The position numbers and the translations under genes are program-made. 64,000 bases of DNA from Pyronema omphalodes (lineage: Eukaryota > Ascomycota > Pezizomycetes > Pezizales > Pyronemataceae): assembly GCA_024516155.1 (NCBI GenBank), contig JAJJXM010000054.1:186001-250000 (forward strand), in the 5' to 3' direction. Positions within the stretch are counted from its first letter, which is position 1; each line of letters begins with the position of its first letter. Below, in pieces: positions 42,659-53,008 of this stretch. The notes under the pieces were generated by a model. That model was not told the origin of the DNA. It ran no database searches and saw nothing but the letters and a program-made list of their open reading frames with translations.

Positions 42659-45600
42659 ACTCTCTTTTGTTGTCTTCATTTAGTTGGAAAGTACCTGGTC
42701 CTGGAATTACGAATGCAGTAGTAGAAGAAATGTCAATGGAAGGAAAACATCTTGTTGTCTCTTGCACGCTTACCTTCGGTGATAAAAACATTCGTACCCA
42801 TGCGCTAATCGACTGTGGCGCCACTGGTATCTCCTTTGTTGATGAAGACTTCGCCCGCCATCACCAAATACCCCTGCAACCCCTACGAAAACCCCGTGCC
42901 CTGGAAGTCATCGATGGCCGCCCTATTGCCTCTGGTGACATCACCCACCTCGCCCTTGCTCAATGCACCATACACGAGCACCGCGAACAGCTCCCTATGT
43001 TCGTCACTAAATTAGGCCACTACCCCCTAGTCCTTGGAATCCCCTGGTTGCAACTTCATGATGTTGCAATTCGCTTCAGCTCAGGAACAATTACGTTTGG
43101 ATCACAATACTGCCTGGCCCACTGCAACCCAGTACCAACAACTGTCTCTGGTCTCAGTGAAGAACCTCCAGAAACCTTCCTATACCCACTCTCTGCGGCC
43201 CCAGCCAAACTACACATCGCCTCCCTGACAGCATCTTCCTTCTGTCGAGTGGCTAAGAAACAGAGACTCTCCATATTTTCCCTGTCTCTGTATGAGTTAA
43301 ATAAAGCCCTCGACAACAAAGTCAACACTCCTGAGGAGCTGAAACGAATAGTACCAACCGAGTATCACGACTTCTTGAAGTTGTTCGAAGAGGCTGTTGC
43401 CAATAAGCTCCCACCCCACAGACCCTACGACCACCGGATCCCGTTGAAGGAAGGATTTACACCACCTTTTGGCCCCCTGTATTCCCTGTCGCGCACAGAA
43501 CTCGAGGCCCTCAAGGCATGGCTCGAGGAGAATCTTTCCAAAGGATTTATCCGACGGTCATCATCGCCAGCAGCCTCACCAATCCTGTTTGTCAAGAAAT
43601 CCGATGGTTCGCTGCGTCTCTGTGTGGACTATCGTGGATTGAATGAAGGAACTATCAAGAATCGATACCCCTTGCCCCTGATTCAAGAAACCCTGCTACA
43701 ACTGTCTAAGGCCAAGTACTTCACAACATTGGACATTCGAGGTGCTTACAACCTTGTACGCATGGCAGAAGGGGAAGAATGGAAGACTGCATTTCGCACT
43801 CGTTATGGCCTCTTCGAGTCCCTTGTTATGCCTTTCGGACTTACGAATGCCCCAGCTGATTTCCAGGCATTTATCAATGATGTTCTTCGACCATACCTCG
43901 ACCTCTTCTGTACCGCATACCTTGACGATATCCTGATATATTCCGAAAACCTGGACGATCACCGGAAACATGTTCGCCAGATCCTTGAAGCCTTGAAGAA
44001 TGCCGGCCTCCACCTAAAACCAGAAAAATGCAAGTTTCACCAAACAGAAGTCAAGTATCTTGGGTTATTGGTTGGACGAGACGGTAGCAAGATGGATCCG
44101 AAAAAGGTAGAAACAGTGGTAAAATGGCAAAACCCTTGCAACCTCAAGGATGTCCAAGAATTCCTTTGATTTGCAAATTTCTACCGACGATTCATCCGCG
44201 ATTACTCGAAAGTCGTGGCCCCCCTTACCAGTCTTACCAAGAAGGAAAACGGCAAACCCGTCCCATTCATCTGGGGTCCGGACCAACAGAAGGCCTTTGA
44301 TTTGTTAAAAACGTCTTTTACGACCGCACCAGTCCTGCGACACTTCGACTGTGATCGCGACATTATAGTGGAAACTGATGCCTCAGACTACGTTTCTGCC
44401 GGTGTTTTATCACAGTACGATGATGATGGTATATTGCACCCAGTTGCCTTCTTCTCCAAGAAGCATTCACCAGCGGAATGCAACTACGAGATCTATGATA
44501 AGGAATTGATGGCAATTGTCCGCTGCTTCGAAGAATGGCGTCCTCACCTTGACGGGTCAGCATTCCCCATCCAGGTTCTCACTGATCATAAAAATCTCGA
44601 ATATTTCATGACTACCAAGCTTCTGAACCGTCGTCAGGCCCGGTGGTCTGAATTTTTGTCACGCTTCAACTTCAAGATTATCTACCGGCCCGGGACTGCA
44701 GGTGGTAAACCCGATGCCTTGACTCGAAGGTCTGGAGACCTGCCAAAGGAAGGGGATGAACGACTGTTAGCCAACCAACAAGCTGTTTTAAAACCCTACA
44801 ACTTACCTGAGAATCTTCAACTTGCTGCCGAAAACCCACCAAAGCAAAAATATCCCTCGCTCGAAATGTTGTTCACTGAAGGTTACAAGGCAGACCCATT
44901 CCCGGAGCATGTCCTGCAAATGCTTGATGATGGAGCCCAACATTCGAAAGAGATATCACTTGCCGATTGCTCAAAACAACAGGACCGACTCATGTACCGT
45001 GGCTGCCAATACGTTCCCGACTACGACCCTCTCCGACTCCGCCTCATCCAAGATCACCACGACCCCCCTACCATGGGACATCCAGGACGCGCCAAGACCT
45101 TCGAGCTTCTCTCCAGGAACTACTACTGGCCATCAATGCGGACTGATGTCGAACGGTTTGTACGCAATTGTCATACCTGCAAACGTACTAAAGCCACAAG
45201 ACACGCTCCCTTTGGTACCCTCAAACCTCTGCCCGTCCCACATCAACCTTGGCAAAGCGTTTCGGTAGACTTCATCACTGGCCTTCCTCCATCCGATGGA
45301 TACGATGCAATTTGTGCAGTTGTATGTCGACTGACAAAGCAACGGCACTTGATCCCCTGCCATACGACCATCACAGCTCAAGGGTTTGCTCAGCTCTTCG
45401 TGGATAACATTTTCCGATTGCATGGCCTGCCAGATGTTCTTATCTCTGATCGAGGACCACAGTTCATCGCCAACTTCTGGAAATATCTTGCATCCTGTCT
45501 GGGGATCGAAACGGCAACAAGCACAGCATTCCACCCCCAGACAGACGGTCAAACAGAACGTATAAACGCCGTCACTGAACAGTATCTGCGAGCTTACGTC

Positions 45601-46320
45601 TCCTACCTGCAGGACGACTGGAAAAAGTACTTGTCCCTAGCTGAGTTTGCAGCAAACAACCAAGTATCCGACACGACTACCCTCTCCCCGTTCTTTGCGA
45701 TCTACGGCAGGCACCCGAAGTGCTCCTTCGAACTCAATATCAGAACCAATAACCCAGATGAAGTCAACGCGAAACTAGTAGCAGAACGAATGTCACACAT
45801 TCATGACGTTCTGCGATCGGAAATGAAGTACGCCCAGGCACGATATACAGAAGCGGCCGACCGGTCACGTGTACCAGCCCCTGTGTTCAAACCCAACGAT
45901 CTTGTCTGGCTAGACGCTCGCAACCTGCGCACCGAACGGCCATCTCGGAAGTTGGAAAATAAGCACCTCGGCCCGTATCGTGTTGTCAGAGCTATTGGCA
46001 CACATGCATACGAATTTGACATCCCCGGCACCATGAACCATCACCGGACATTTCCAGTATCACTACTCAACCCTGCCCGGTCGGATCCTTTGCCTGGCCA
46101 AATACTACCGCCTCCCCTGCCTGTCGTTGTTGATGGTGAAGAGGAATGGTTCGTCGACGAAATCCTTGACAGCTGGGTTAGACGAGGTCGCTTGCAGTAC
46201 CTCGTGAAATGGAAGGGTGACTACACGCCAACATGGGAACCAGAGGAATTCCTTGAAGACGTTGCGGCCGTCGACGAGTTTCACCAGCAATACCCAGACA
46301 AGCCTCGACCTCTCTCGTAG
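42620..46320 (+). pseudogene. pol of C2 with one nonsense codon
   Basis: Protease (ALIDCGATGISF), RT (LDIRGAYN, MPFGLTNAPADFQ, YLDDILIYS), RNase H (VETDASDYVSAGVLSQ), integrase (CHTCKRTK, DFITGLP, ISDRGPQF, TAFHPQTDGQTERIN) and chromodomain (EILDSWVRRGRLQYLVKW). All in one frame except TGA at 44167-44169, where C1 has GGA (EFLGFANF motif near the end of RT). Gag and the other parts are intact. Confidence 0.93.
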
Positions 46321-46332
46321 GAACTCGAGCCT

Positions 46333-46345
46333 AAGAGGGGGCTCC
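46333..46345 (+). promoter_or_regulatory. C2 polypurine tract
   Basis: AAGAGGGGGCTCC abuts the 3' LTR. Confidence 0.65.
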
Positions 46346-46883
46346 TGTCACGGCTCCAGCATCGTCACCCGTATTCTGGATTGCCTTAGCCTGCACAGTC
46401 ATAGAGCGCAGCCGCAGGGCTGCGCCACATCACATGTCAGCACCAGCTCAGCCACCCTCGCAGCCGCAACACACTAGTTGTCCTTTCCTTACCACCTTCC
46501 TTTTCTGTCTTAGTTATCTTAGTTCGTTTCATCGGCACAAGCGTCACATTGTTATCACACGCATTAGGCTCTTGGCTTCTTTGTTTAGGTTCTTGGCTCG
46601 GTTGAAAACCCTGTTAGGGTTTGGGTTGTTCTTAGGAGGATTTGTGTATATAAGGAGGGCTCTCCCTCCGCTCTGTCTGTTTCCTTTTCTTTCTTCTTTA
46701 CAGAACGTCATGTCCAGTTAGCAATCTAGTTACCTTGACAACTCCTCCTCCTCCAGCCTTGTCTTCGTCTTGACCTCTGCCTCCTTCTTCCAGTATCTCC
46801 TCCTTTTGCTCTACGTTCCTGTTCCTGCCCTCTGTCCTGAACACTGCGTACCTTGGACGTTCCCTCGAGCCTGTCCCGTTACA
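46346..46883 (+). repeat. C2 3' LTR
   Basis: 538 bp; two differences from the 5' LTR. Followed by TSD CTAAA. Confidence 0.95.
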
Positions 46884-46888
46884 CTAAA

Positions 46889-47039
46889 CACGGAAAGTCT
46901 TTAAGTTGATGCTAGACACAGCTTAAGAGTTTCTAACGTTGAAGTTATTATAAGGATATATCCATTGAACTCAAGAGTGAATAATTGAGAAGAGCCCTCA
47001 GGTTCTCCGTCAGCTATCTCTCCCTTGTTCGCCGTTACA
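46889..47039 (+). repeat. B2 3' LTR, last piece
   Basis: 151 bp completing the B2 LTR (988+151=1139), ending CGTTACA before TSD GTGTG. Confidence 0.95.
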
Positions 47040-47044
47040 GTGTG

Positions 47045-47322
47045 CGCGTTTCTTCACGGTGCTGGGGCACGAAGAAAGGGAGCTCCCCGAGGACCAACCT
47101 GATCCTGGGGCTGCGGAGGGGGCGTCTTTACTGGGACGCGTGGGGGTGCCGGGTGCGGAGGACCCAAACACGTCGTCTTCGGCGGCAGAGGCAGGCTTGG
47201 AGACTCAGGATGAGTTGCTGCCACCGAACATGCGCATATCGGAGGTGAGGCCGAAACGCGGGGGGGGGGGGAGGCTTCATGGGAGCCATGGGCCTCGGAG
47301 GGTGGTATTCGTGAAGCCGTGA
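47045..47322 (+). pseudogene. 3' fragment of a GC-rich open frame broken by B2
   Basis: Open frame ending at the TGA near 47322. It encodes an acidic then basic low-complexity tail (HEERELPEDQPDPGAAEG, DELLPPNMRISEVRPK). With B2 removed and one GTGTG kept, the frame continues upstream through about 26 codons of the 33177-33287 island to a TGA. No family is recognised. It may be the end of a host gene or of an older element. The GC content falls sharply just after it. Confidence 0.35.
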
Positions 47323-49700
47323 GAGTTCTCTCCGACTTCCCGATTAGGATAATTAAGCGAAAAACGTGTTGTTTTATTAGCGTTGGAGTGGCGTGTAGCA
47401 CCGTGTAATCACCCGCTTTTCCAAACACCTTCATAGACAGTCTTTATCTGATTAATACCCTCTGTAAAAAGAAAATATGTTAGTCTACAACAGAAAATTT
47501 CTCAACAGCAGTGACTGGAAGCTACATATATGAGATTTAATTGCGTTTTTATTATGTACTCGTGCCTAGGTATATACTGTCGACAATTCCCCATAATTCA
47601 TTCCGGAGATATGGTATCGCCATTGTAAATCTATTCTATGGCTTTGGAATGTCCACGTCGATCTCCATCTCCATCTCCATCTCCATCCAGATACTCGTGC
47701 ATATACTCATTTTCCATGTATTGTATATACAATACATACAATGCATGTGCGTGTGTGCGCAGTTATCAGCCAGCCGTAAACTATTGGCTACACAATAATC
47801 CGCATATAATTCGCATATAATCCGCACAATAATCCACATCATATGTATAACCCGTATCCTACTCGTACCTATATGTTACACCAACTTACACCAAACACCA
47901 ACTTACACCAAACACAACTTACACCAAACACAACTTACACCAAACCATTGCTGCCTACATAGTTTCGAAAAAATGCAGTTGGAATTCCTCCAGTCTATGT
48001 ATGTATGGAGTTGTTTATTTCTGTGGAATTTGTGATGGTATGGTGATGGTATGGTGATTGTATGGTGATTGAGATTGTATGGTGATGGTGATTGTATGGT
48101 GATTGTATGGTGATGGTATGGTATGGTATGGTGATTGTATGGTCGGCATAATAGCAATCGACCGAAAACAAATCTGAAGACAAAGCTGAAGTCGCGATCA
48201 TAATCGCGATCGACCGAAGCTAAGGTTTTAATCACACTCGCAACCAAAACCGAACTCGCAACCACAATCACAATCACAATCACACTCGCAATTCACCAAA
48301 ACCAAAACCAAAACTAAGGCCCAACAAACACAGATCATAAACCAAGCAGGATATAAGAAACTGGAATCCTCATGTCTACTGTACCTTCCGACGAGCTGAG
48401 ATGCTGAGATGTTGAGATACTGAGATACTGAGATTCCGAGATGCTGAGACGAAGTGGAGTTTAAAAAGCTAGTTGTGCTCTGCTGTGCTCTGCTGTAGCT
48501 GTACTGTAGCTTATAGCAGCCGTCAACTTTCGTACGAGTAAAACTACATATGAAACTCCGAAACTCCAAAACTACGAGACTCTGAGACTCTGAAACACCA
48601 AAACTCTGAAATCACGAAACCCATGGTGTACCCGGAAGCTTAAAAAGCTGGGGATATCTCCAGCATAGCAGCATCATACACAGCAGCATACACAGCATCA
48701 TACACAGCATCATACATAATCAACCTGTATCCATCGATTAATCAACTAAATCCAAATTCCGAAAATTTCGAAAATTCCGAGTACATAAAACATTTAGAGA
48801 AAAATAACCTATACATAAACGTAAGAAATTCATATGTAGATACTTATATATATACATGTATCTATAGAAGGAGTCGAAGGAAGCAACCCAAGCAAAGGAA
48901 TTTAACCGAAGGAACACATACAAGCACAGAAGGAAGGCATTTAACTCGATCACCAATCCTCCCGAATCCCGACTCCGCGATCCCTGTACCCCGCACTTCA
49001 GAGCCTAGTTAATAAACTTCCTGCACCCCGCATTCCTTACTGCAACTGAAACCACTGCAACTGAAACCACAGAAACTGAAACAGATTGATTGATTGACTG
49101 ATTAACAGACCGAATAGACAGAAAGACAGAAAACATCCGACCCGATCCCCGTGGGTTAGTTATATGTATATCCAGGGTAAGTATATCTAATCCCATGTGG
49201 CGATGAATGGAAATAAAAAATCATTACCAAGAATCGTACGGATCAACACGAAGAATCATCGCAAAGAAGCCTAAGAGAAGAAACGCAAGAAGATGTATAA
49301 ATAACAATTTTGATCTTGCAATAATATATAAAGAAAATTCGTTACATGTAAATCATATATGATATGATATGAAAGGAACCAGGAATCTAGCACTTAGAAA
49401 CCAACCCATTGATGATTGTATGTTGCGGTAGATAGATAGATATCATAAACCTTCTCGCCTCGCTAAAACAAAGAAACATGCCGCAGACATTCCATGTAAT
49501 TCAAAACAACCAACTCCAAACTCCAAAAAACGCCGAAAGAAAAAGAATCCAAAAAATCAATCCCGCCTCCAAAAAAAAAACCCATGCGCCTCCAAAAAAA
49601 ACCCCCATACGCCCAACACCCCCCATATCCCCCAGAATCACCAACTCAATATCCCTATCCCTCCCCCCTTTTCCCCCCCCTCCCACTCTTTCCCCCCTAT
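47323..49700. other. Gene-free AT-rich DNA with microsatellites
   Basis: No convincing gene. Simple repeats: (CTCCAT)n at 47663-47688; tandem CACCAACTTACACCAAA-type units at 47879-47947; TATGGTGAT-type repeats at about 48033-48142; CAATCA/ACTCGCAA-rich repeats at 48234-48310; GAGATGCT/GAGATACT repeats near 48400-48450. ORFs here are repeat-driven. Confidence 0.6.
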
Positions 49701-50066
49701 TTAGATAACAGCAACCAAAACCGCCACCGCAATCCCCCCAACAATTTTCCTAGCCGTAATCGTATCTTCCTCCGCCACAACCGTTCTCCTTCTTGTGCTG
49801 GGCGTAGATGCGGATGTGGATATATTCATTGATTTCTGTTCGTGGAGCTGGTGATCGTGGTATTGCTGGTCGTGCTGTGGCTGCTGGTGTTCGTGGAGCT
49901 GGTGTTGATGGGTAAACGTCGGTGGGGATAGAATAATTGCTTGTGGCTGATGAGGAACGGGAACGGGAAGGGTTAGGGAGTTGGGTTTTATGTTCAGGCT
50001 TGATGCGGTGGTGGATACGCTGAGCAGGAGGAGAAGGAGCATGGTTGGTGGGGTTGGTAAGTGCAT
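49701..50066 (-). CDS. Putative small secreted or membrane-anchored His/Gln-rich protein
   Basis: 121 residues from ATG 50066; a second Met at residue 9 is also possible. The N-terminus (MLLLLLLSVSTTASS) looks like a signal peptide with a small-residue cleavage site near 23. The centre (about 45-80) is rich in His, Gln, Leu and Glu with short repeats. A basic/acidic segment follows, and the protein ends in a hydrophobic tail (KIVGGIAVAVLVAVI) suggesting a GPI signal or membrane anchor. No family recognised. The gene is intron-less as read and isolated. The signal-plus-tail layout makes it more credible than neighbouring ORFs, but low complexity leaves real doubt. Confidence 0.42.
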   Translation of the reverse strand: MHLPTPPTMLLLLLLSVSTTASSLNIKPNSLTLPVPVPHQPQAIILSPPTFTHQHQLHEHQQPQHDQQYHDHQLHEQKSMNISTSASTPSTRRRTVVAEEDTITARKIVGGIAVAVLVAVI

Positions 50067-52667
50067 TGTGATGGGGGGTTTCGTAGATGTGATGGTTGGG
50101 AGGGGTTGTAGATACGATGGTTGGTGGATGCGATTGGAGTTGGAGATGGTGGGGATGGAGATGTCGTGTGTTGTCGTGTGTTGTCGTGTGCTCCGAGGAT
50201 TCCGGGGACTCAGAAAAATAGAGATCCAGATGGAGGAGATGGAGATATGGAAGATGAGTGGTAGGTTTCTATAACGCGTTTATGATGCGTTTATGATGCG
50301 ACTATAGTGCGCTATTGTGTAGTTGTGGAATCGGGGGTGGTAGTGTTGGTGGTGCTGGTGTTGGTGTTGGTGTTGGTAATTGCAGCGGGGGTGCGGACGA
50401 GGTGGACGAGGTGGGGTGAGGTGGGGTTATTTCGTATTTCGTATTTCGTATTTCGTATTTCGTATGTTCGCGCCTCGTTCTGCTATGTAATTCGTATCGG
50501 TTTATAACGGGTATTTAACCGGGGCTTTCGGTGTTCCGATCTTCGATTTTCGGTCTTTCGATTTTCGGATTTCGGAGTTTAATTTCGTGATTGTTACTGT
50601 TGTGTTGATGAATAATAACTGTCGATGAATAATAACTGTCGATGCTTGCCGAATACCTCAAACGATGCCAGAATCCAATCCAATCCAACCGCTCTATAAC
50701 TCCAAACCAATCTCGATTCCAAAGCAAAGGATGTAAGAAAATCTGACGATGGGGTTATTCGCATCCTTAAATCCTTTAATCCTTAAATCCTTTAAACCCC
50801 CTCATCCCGAGCGGGGACTCAACCGGAAGGGAGGGGAGGGGAGGGGAGGGGAGGGGTCGGTTGATGATTTGATTTGATTTGCTTGATCGCCACTGTCACT
50901 GTCAGTCTGTCACTGTCAGCTCGCAAGCGGCAAATCACCATCCCGGCGCGGCCACCGGCCGAAACTGAAGTGAGGAAAATAAGCTGCTGCTGTTGGCTCT
51001 GCTGGCTGCGCATGCATGTTACAGGGATTCGACAGGGATATGGGAACCATACAACGCAGAGGAACTAGGAAGCGGAGTAAGAAAAGAAGAAGGAAAGAAG
51101 GAAGGGAGGACTCGACTCATAGGCGAGCTGATGGTGCTGATGGTTTAGATAAGCTGAGCTGACTGAAGGGGATAAAATAGAACTGATAGATTGACGGATT
51201 GACAGATTGACAGTTATATTTTTACTTTTTTGTCTTGTTCTATTTTTTCTTTTCTTTTCACTTCTTAAGAATTGTGATTTCTTTAATTCCCCGACAGAAC
51301 ATAAAACCAGCTCGTGTGCTCCACAGAAAAATGCGGGGTTCCCTTAACTTCCGATGCACACGAAGTTCGAACACGGCATCGGAAACTCGGAGACTCGGAG
51401 ACTCGGAGTGATTTTCTGCCGGAAGCTTAGAACGAAAGCTTAGTGGGGCGCTGGCTGCTGTCGGCTGTTTACTGCTGGCTGGCTGGCAGGTTGCAGGGAT
51501 ACAGGGATACAGGGGTTAAAGGCTTACAGTACTGTACTGTATGAGTAAGTGGTCGCATGTGGCATGCGCCATGCGCAGCTTGCTAGGCAGCTAGGCAGCC
51601 AGGCATCCAGCGGTGCGGCGCCGGGCAGGGTAGGGAACAGCATACTGTGCATATGTGTGCGGCCCCTCACTTTGTGAACAGTGGATAGTGGACACGTCAT
51701 AGAGCTGTAGCTGTACATGCATTTATGTGGAGGTACGATGGATATTGTATTACCATCAATCGAAGTCAATAAAACTAAATCGACTGATGAATTCGGTGCA
51801 CACGGTTCCGCACTCTGCACAGAATTCGAGACCTACATTTCTCTTTTTTTTTCTCCCTTTTTCTCTGTTTTTCTCTTTTTTTCTGTGCCGTGTCGACAAT
51901 CAACCGACTGACTTCCGGGGTCTTTTTCTGGCCTCGATCTCGGCCTCGGTCTCGGTCTCGTCTCGGTCTCGTCTCGCTCTCATCTCGGGATGGGGATGTA
52001 AAACTGTAATTTACCTTTCTGCCGTGCCGTTAATGAAGTTTTTTTTTTCCCGCATCAACCGCTTTTTTCTTCCGTTTTTTTCCCCTTCGAAAAGAAGATC
52101 GTCTTTTTCCGTTTAATTGTTTTGGCTGGATTACTTGTTCGTTACTTGCTTGCCTGGTTCTGGTAGCTTTTTGATCAGTTACTTTGTTACTTTGCTTCTT
52201 TGCTTACTTTGCTTCTTCGTTACTTTGCTATGTACTTTACTTCATTACAGCTTTCTACAACTTCTACAACTCCTACAACTCCTACAATCTCCGCGGTCTC
52301 TCGGTCTTTCGGTCGAGTCGGTATCCCAAAACTCCGACAACTCCGACCCGGCAACTCCGAACCCCCGGCACCTCCGACATCCCCGACAAGCCGACAACTC
52401 CGGTCACGCCGCCGCCGCCAAAAAAAAAAAAAAAAAAAAAAAACCCGTAGTCGTTCGGCAATGATATATCCGTAACTTTGAAGTTCGACGGGTCCAGGAT
52501 CCTGGTTTAGGTAAGATTACATAGAAGAAAAGGAAGGAAAGGAAGGAAATGGACAAGGGGATGAAAAAATTATAAGCGAGGGTTTTATTTTTTTAATTTT
52601 GTGTGATAAGTGAAGATGATGGATGGATGGATGTTCTAGAAACTGTGTGCTGTAACGCGGTATACAG
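50067..52667. other. Gene-free DNA with many simple repeats
   Basis: No supported gene. Repeats: GTGTTGTC units near 50165-50190; (TATTTCG)5 at 50428-50462; (AGGGG)n at about 50828-50856; CTCGGT/CTCGTCT units at about 51929-51997; CTCCGACAA-like units at 52340-52420; a 24-base A run at 52420-52443; a C/T-rich stretch at 51830-52120. Confidence 0.55.
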
Positions 52668-53008
52668 TAGAGGCGTCGGGGGGAAAGCGAACGCGGGGGT
52701 ATAACGAACGCCAAGCCAACATGGGTCTTTGTGGTAATGATCGACGTGGGCAGCGGGCGAGAGCTCGAGGGCGAAGGCGGAGGGTGGAGGGGGCTCACAG
52801 CGGGGGGAAAGAGGAGCGAGAGCGCTCAGGTTGGCTACATACATAGAAAATTGTACTATTCTGTGCGCCTGAAAACATCGTCGTCCTCTGAAACATCATC
52901 AACATCAACTTCAACTGCGGAGTCGCTGGTTTGCCCGTTGCCAGCGTCAGATTATGTTGGCTTGGCGTTCGTTATACCCCCGCGTTCGCTTTCCCCCCGA
53001 CGCCTCTA
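52668..53008. mobile_element. MITE-like element with long perfect terminal inverted repeats
   Basis: The 55-bp arms 52668-52722 and 52954-53008 are exact reverse complements as read. The outermost two bases on each side are TA, so the structure fits 53-bp inverted repeats (starting GAGGCGTCGG) flanked by a TA duplication, as in Tc1/mariner-type MITEs. The 231-bp interior codes for nothing recognisable. The perfect arms suggest recent activity or gene conversion. An inverted duplication without transposition is the alternative. Confidence 0.6.

Larger units (their letters stand above)
40531..46883 (+). mobile_element. Ty3/Gypsy family C, copy C2 (complete, one nonsense codon)
   Basis: 6353 bp, with 538-bp LTRs at 40531-41068 and 46346-46883 that differ at two positions by eye. 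Perfect TSD CTAAA (40526-40530, 46884-46888). It contains leader ORF, gag and pol. The only coding lesion seen is GGA to TGA at 44167-44169. Younger than its host B2 by LTR comparison. Confidence 0.96.
33288..47039 (+). mobile_element. Ty3/Gypsy family B, copy B2 (split by C2 in its 3' LTR)
   Basis: LTRs at 33288-34426 and 39543-40530 plus 46889-47039; each totals 1139 bp. Perfect TSD GTGTG (33283-33287, 47040-47044). About nine LTR differences by eye. Same gene order as B1. Pol has a one-base deletion near 37825; otherwise intact. Confidence 0.95.

Noticed and set aside
3023..46883. Repeat-induced point mutation across the nest
   Set aside because: Copies differ by few, mixed changes; only some are C-to-T, far from a RIP pattern.
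47879..48310. Regular short repeats that could suggest a CRISPR array
   Set aside because: Units are short, contiguous and without spacers; this is a eukaryotic microsatellite region.
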